From assembly GCA_035041965.1 (NCBI GenBank), contig JAPYMA010002088.1, forward strand, positions 47,149-111,148: a stretch of 64,000 nucleotides of DNA, given 5' to 3'. This DNA comes from Anisakis pegreffii. Lineage: Eukaryota; Nematoda; Chromadorea; Rhabditida; Anisakidae. This document shows, piece after piece, positions 59,875-64,000 of the stretch (position 1 is its first letter; each line of letters begins with the position of its first letter). Position numbers and translations under genes: made by a program. The notes under the pieces were generated by a model. It was not told the DNA's origin, made no database searches, and worked only from the letters and a program-made list of their open reading frames with translations.

Positions 59875-61359
59875 TCTTCAAAATTTCACTTTTTTCATGC
59901 CGCGGTGGTTAAAAATAATGCAAAATATGTACTGAGGCGGAAATTTTCATCGCGATATTCAGCGATCAATGCGTTATCATTACCGATGATCTTCTGGTCA
60001 GAACCCAGTCAAAACAAATTTTTTTTTTGCATTCTTTTTTTCCAATGTCAGATTGAATACAAATGACGAACGTGATGCAATATTCAATCAGCTGCTGGCG
60101 CCATTAAGCTCCAGTCGAAACATATTGCAGCTGGATACAATTGAGCTAAAGTAAGCCTGAAACGAAGCCTCATAGTCTAGTCGTCAGCCTCAGTCTAAGC
60201 TATATCAGCGGCTAATTCTGCTCGGTTGAAGTGCAACGTAACGTCAATATTTTCATCAATCGAATTTCGCACACTGTCGTCAACACCGTCGTTCACAGCT
60301 GAAACGGAGAGGATTTTAAGCAGCACATGGAAAATTATTTCTGAGCATACGAGAACTCAGCTTTTGAATCAAATTTTTGGCTGAATATCGTAGCATGAGT
60401 GTAGCGTGAGCATGCACTGGTTCTTGGTTCACTCTGCGTTCAACTCTGAATACGACTCTCTTTCAGCAGTTCTACAAGACTTTCATTCATTAAAATTTGT
60501 GCTGTATACATATGACAAGATCTCAATCAATTCCTTGAATAATGCAGCAAACGAAATCGCAAAATCACAAAATTTCATTTCGTTGGACAACCTCACTTCA
60601 GTCTCTTTGATGGGCAAATTTTTTTGTTAGTTGAAGATTCGGATCCCTGATAGAAATTGTGTTGGTGAGGAGAAATCAATTCGATTTGTTAGTGTATACA
60701 GAGAGCAATAAATTTTTGACTTTTTGTCATGTATTTTGGATTCTTTCGAATTGTTCAGTAATTCAAAAAAAACAACTTCTTTGGACTATCCAAATCGATG
60801 AGTTTTAGATGAGAAAGAACGCGAGAAACGATATTTTTTGCCGCCGTTTGGCATTTGATTGATGAACTCGTAGTTTATTTCATGTGATGCGACATCAAAT
60901 ATTTCGAGAATTAATTTTTAAGTACAGCTTCCTTTTCGAGATTATGCCAACCGAGACAAAAAGAATCGAGATTATTCGCTAGCTGTTGAATTTATTTCTT
61001 ATAGTTCTTGAAACTAATTTAGAGTGTTTGCGAGAATCTAATAGTATTTTGCACGACTCCTTTGGGGATTATGGTCATGGCAATATCGGGCATTGCAAAG
61101 CGATGTAATCAATCGTTTGGAGCAGAAGTTAATTTGGTCAGTAGGAAGTGCCAACTTTTCGGCTTATTTGGATGAACATTCAATTTATCACAATATTAAT
61201 AATCTAAAGGATTCTCAGCAAAGATATCATACAATGCTTCATTTAATTCATTCACGAAAAAATCCATTTAATCAGCTAAATGCCTCTGCCCTATTGGTTT
61301 TGAGGAATATTTTGAGTCTTTTCAAAGAGATTCCATCGAAAATAGATCAATTGTTTTGA
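59875..61359 (+). CDS. Possible gene or recent pseudogene, unknown product
   Basis: A string of plus-strand coding-like pieces, several bounded by TTTCAG-type acceptors. 59875-60003 is basic with LRRKFSSRYSA, possibly a mitochondrial presequence. 60053-60153 follows TTTTTCCAATGTCAG (DERDAIFNQLLAPLSSSRNI). 60210-60374 follows, then 60472-60628 after CTCTCTTTCAG. The terminal open frame 61045-61359 (about 100 codons) contains LLWGLWSWQYRAL and MLHLIHSRKNPFNQLNA. The phases between the middle pieces do not all agree, so the model is incomplete or the gene is decaying. A LETM-domain mitochondrial protein crossed my mind, but I cannot support it. Confidence 0.35.
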
Positions 61360-63720
61360 ATAATTCCACCTCCTCACAACTATCATGAGCAGGTATTGTT
61401 GATTTGTTTTTGTTTTATTTTCCATTCAACGGATATTCTCATGACTCCATTAGTTCTGTGAATAATCCAATCGGATGCAACATTCAGCCAAATTAAATAT
61501 TAAAATCATTCCATACAACTGAAACAATGTGATTTTATTGCACACTAATTTCATTCAAATTTCATTATTTGCATTCAGTTCGATCATTGAAATCGTCAGA
61601 GTATCATGTGGACGGTGTATACTTGACTGTTTATGTCATGGAGAAGCAGTGTGAGATGAGTGTTGAACTGAGAATCGTAGCTGGTCGCCAGCTGATGTAA
61701 CGAATCCTTTTAAGGATTCCATTTTGTGCCGTTCATTCGCGCCCTAAAAACTCTAGCAGGCTGACGAAGGCTGATAATTTCCCGTTCGGAAATGTTTTGT
61801 GGATGAATGACTTCTTGCATAAATAACGACTACTGGATGTATTCCATAAGAGGAAGCAAGAAAAATGTAATTGAATGAATGAATTTGCAATCGATTACAT
61901 GCATGCAAACACACTGTGGGAAATTACTTCAGTAAATCTTCCAGATACGGAATTCGTCGAAAATATTGTTTGACTGGGTGAAATCATTTCAGAAGATCAG
62001 TTAATGCGCTATTTTTATAGATCGCCGCATGAGGACAGCCCCGTAGGAACGACAAAACCGTGAGTGAACCGGATTGTAACAGATTAGCGAATATAAAAAA
62101 GTGTGAAACTATCTTGTGAAAGGATCGCTCTCACAGTTTGTAACTGATACATTTCAAAAAATTAAGAAAATTATGCTAGTGCTTCACAAGAATTTCCGAA
62201 GAACCTTCACAAGATCAAATGTAACTATCTGAAAAGCTAACGTCAGTTATTTCATTCCTGGAAAATAATCATGTGCAGAACTAGAAACGAGGATAAGAAA
62301 TGTAAAAGGACAACATTTTATAGTTGGTTAGGGTGTGGCATGTTTTTGGAATTCATGCTTTCGACGTGCTCATCATCGTCAGTCGTAATGAACAATATTG
62401 ACAGATGCGCAAAAAAAGCATCCGTCAAAGACTAGGAATATAACAACGGTCAACTGAAATGAATTGAGATAGTTTGTTGGATGGGAAATGACAAGAATGA
62501 CAAAAAGTGATGCTTCGATGACGGAAAAGTGCTTGAGAAAGCAGCCTTTAGACGAGCGTTTTTAGGCAAAAAAAAACTCTTCAACAGTAAGTTGGAGGTT
62601 AAACATTTTAGTTTGATTCGCCAATATCCCGATAAACAAATAAGGAATTTATGAGTATATCGTAGGAACTGTTTCATAAATGTATTCTTCAAAAAAAAAA
62701 ACCCAGCAAAAACACTGATTGTGAGCCTATCCGTAATAAGTCCCAACAAACGCCAGTAATGAGTGGTCAATTTTCAATGCTTCAAAACCGTCGTTTGTTC
62801 GAATGATACGGAAACTTGAATTTAATAGTCGAGTTCGATGGCGTCAGAAGAATGATAAACAAGATCGAAAGGTCACTGTGTGCTAAAATAATGAAAATAT
62901 TTTGGTTTCCTCGGCTACGACTATGCATAAATAATAATCTCACAATACAATCATATGCTGCTGATACGTCGAGTCACTACAACAGCGATGTACCTTTGAA
63001 TATACTGTATCTAATCTTACTTCATCACACTCTCAAGACTGCTATAGTTGCAACTCCAAACAATACCGTTAATGACAACGATCGATTTGTAAGCTATTGT
63101 TGAGCGAATATATTTTCTAATTTTCTTACATTTTCAGCATCAATATGTTGATTAATGAAAACTTTGCGAGATGTCATTAATCAACGATGGGATTATTTTC
63201 AATTCAAAAAAGAAAATGCTCGTAAACACCCCGCATGCGATTCGTCCGTCACTCAACAATTCTGTTACGCATCTTTCAGTTATACGAAATCGTTCATCCA
63301 ACTGTGAACTTCGGTGTTATGCAATGCGCAATATGAATGAATTGCAGTTAAGTCCGTTAAAAACCTACCGTAAATCTTGAAACAGATAATGATCTCGTTT
63401 CATTTAATTGCTCAGATTCATTTCGAATAGCAGCAATCTATTCATCCAGACATTTTCACAATCACCGATGAGCACAATCTCCTCTAATGATCGCATCCCA
63501 TTTGCTGCTTTTTGATGATTAGGCAGCAAGCGCATTGTTCCATGTATACTCATCACTAGTAATGCTCAATGCGAATTGTTTCGTTATTGGCAGTATTGAT
63601 AATAACAATGATGAATGATCACATGAAAATCTGACGTAACATCAAGAACCACTATGAGCTAATATCCATGCAAAATAACTCATGCATGATCGGTTAATCA
63701 CTTTCAGGTGAAATGATCAC
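61360..63720. other. Gene-poor stretch
   Basis: No supported coding exon or repeat family. Open frames at 62450-62770 (minus) and 62816-63103 (plus) are of the length expected by chance and have no recognisable domains. Confidence 0.4.
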
Positions 63721-63731
63721 TCTACGCTTTG

Positions 63732-64000
<269 letters not shown>

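Noticed and set aside
61702..61719. GAATCCTTTTAAGGATTC hairpin
   Set aside because: An 8-bp stem with a 2-base loop is expected by chance in a sequence of this length and composition.

Overview
The window is nuclear DNA of a nematode. The evidence is in the sequence itself: an AT-rich genome with TTTCAG 3' splice sites; a bare 3' splice site just upstream of the ATG in five of six genes, as expected for spliced-leader trans-splicing; a sperm-specific MSP-domain (SSP-type) gene; a multi-CBM14 chitin-binding protein of the eggshell/cuticle type; and TTAGGC, the nematode telomere hexamer, inside a small transposon. I cannot name the species.

Layout. 0.5-7.6 kb (+): a 24-exon gene for a secreted protein with ten chitin-binding domains (CBD-1-like), with every splice phase resolved. 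8.5-10.8 kb (-): a 232-residue four-pass membrane protein of unknown function. 12.5-14.3 kb (+): proteasome subunit beta type-2 (PSMB2), six exons. 15.3-17.0 kb (-): mitochondrial ribosome recycling factor (MRRF), four exons. 18.2-45.7 kb (+): UTP20, the giant HEAT-repeat component of the small-subunit processome, in about 50 exons. 47.1-48.1 kb (+): a two-exon SSP-type sperm protein. 48.2-64 kb is gene-poor, with a probable decayed gene on the minus strand (48.4-50.4 kb), a possible gene or pseudogene at 59.9-61.4 kb, and a long ATT microsatellite at the right edge.

The genes form no operon or pathway cluster. MRRF and UTP20, one for mitochondrial translation and one for cytosolic ribosome assembly, are divergent across 1.2 kb and may share regulatory DNA. 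PSMB2 and MRRF converge.

The introns and spacers hold several short mobile-element families that can be delimited from the sequence alone. These are a GC-rich hAT-type MITE present twice with perfect 8-bp target duplications; a TA-flanked foldback whose core is nine TTAGGC-like hexamers; a foldback built from a 16-bp monomer; an element with about 80-bp inverted repeats and a TGA duplication; a tRNA-headed SINE-like family; and a repeat that in one copy is rearranged at a GTGCAC palindrome. Two local duplications touch gene ends: the UTP20 stop codon and 3' UTR recur in an upstream UTP20 intron, and the SSP promoter recurs inside the SSP intron.
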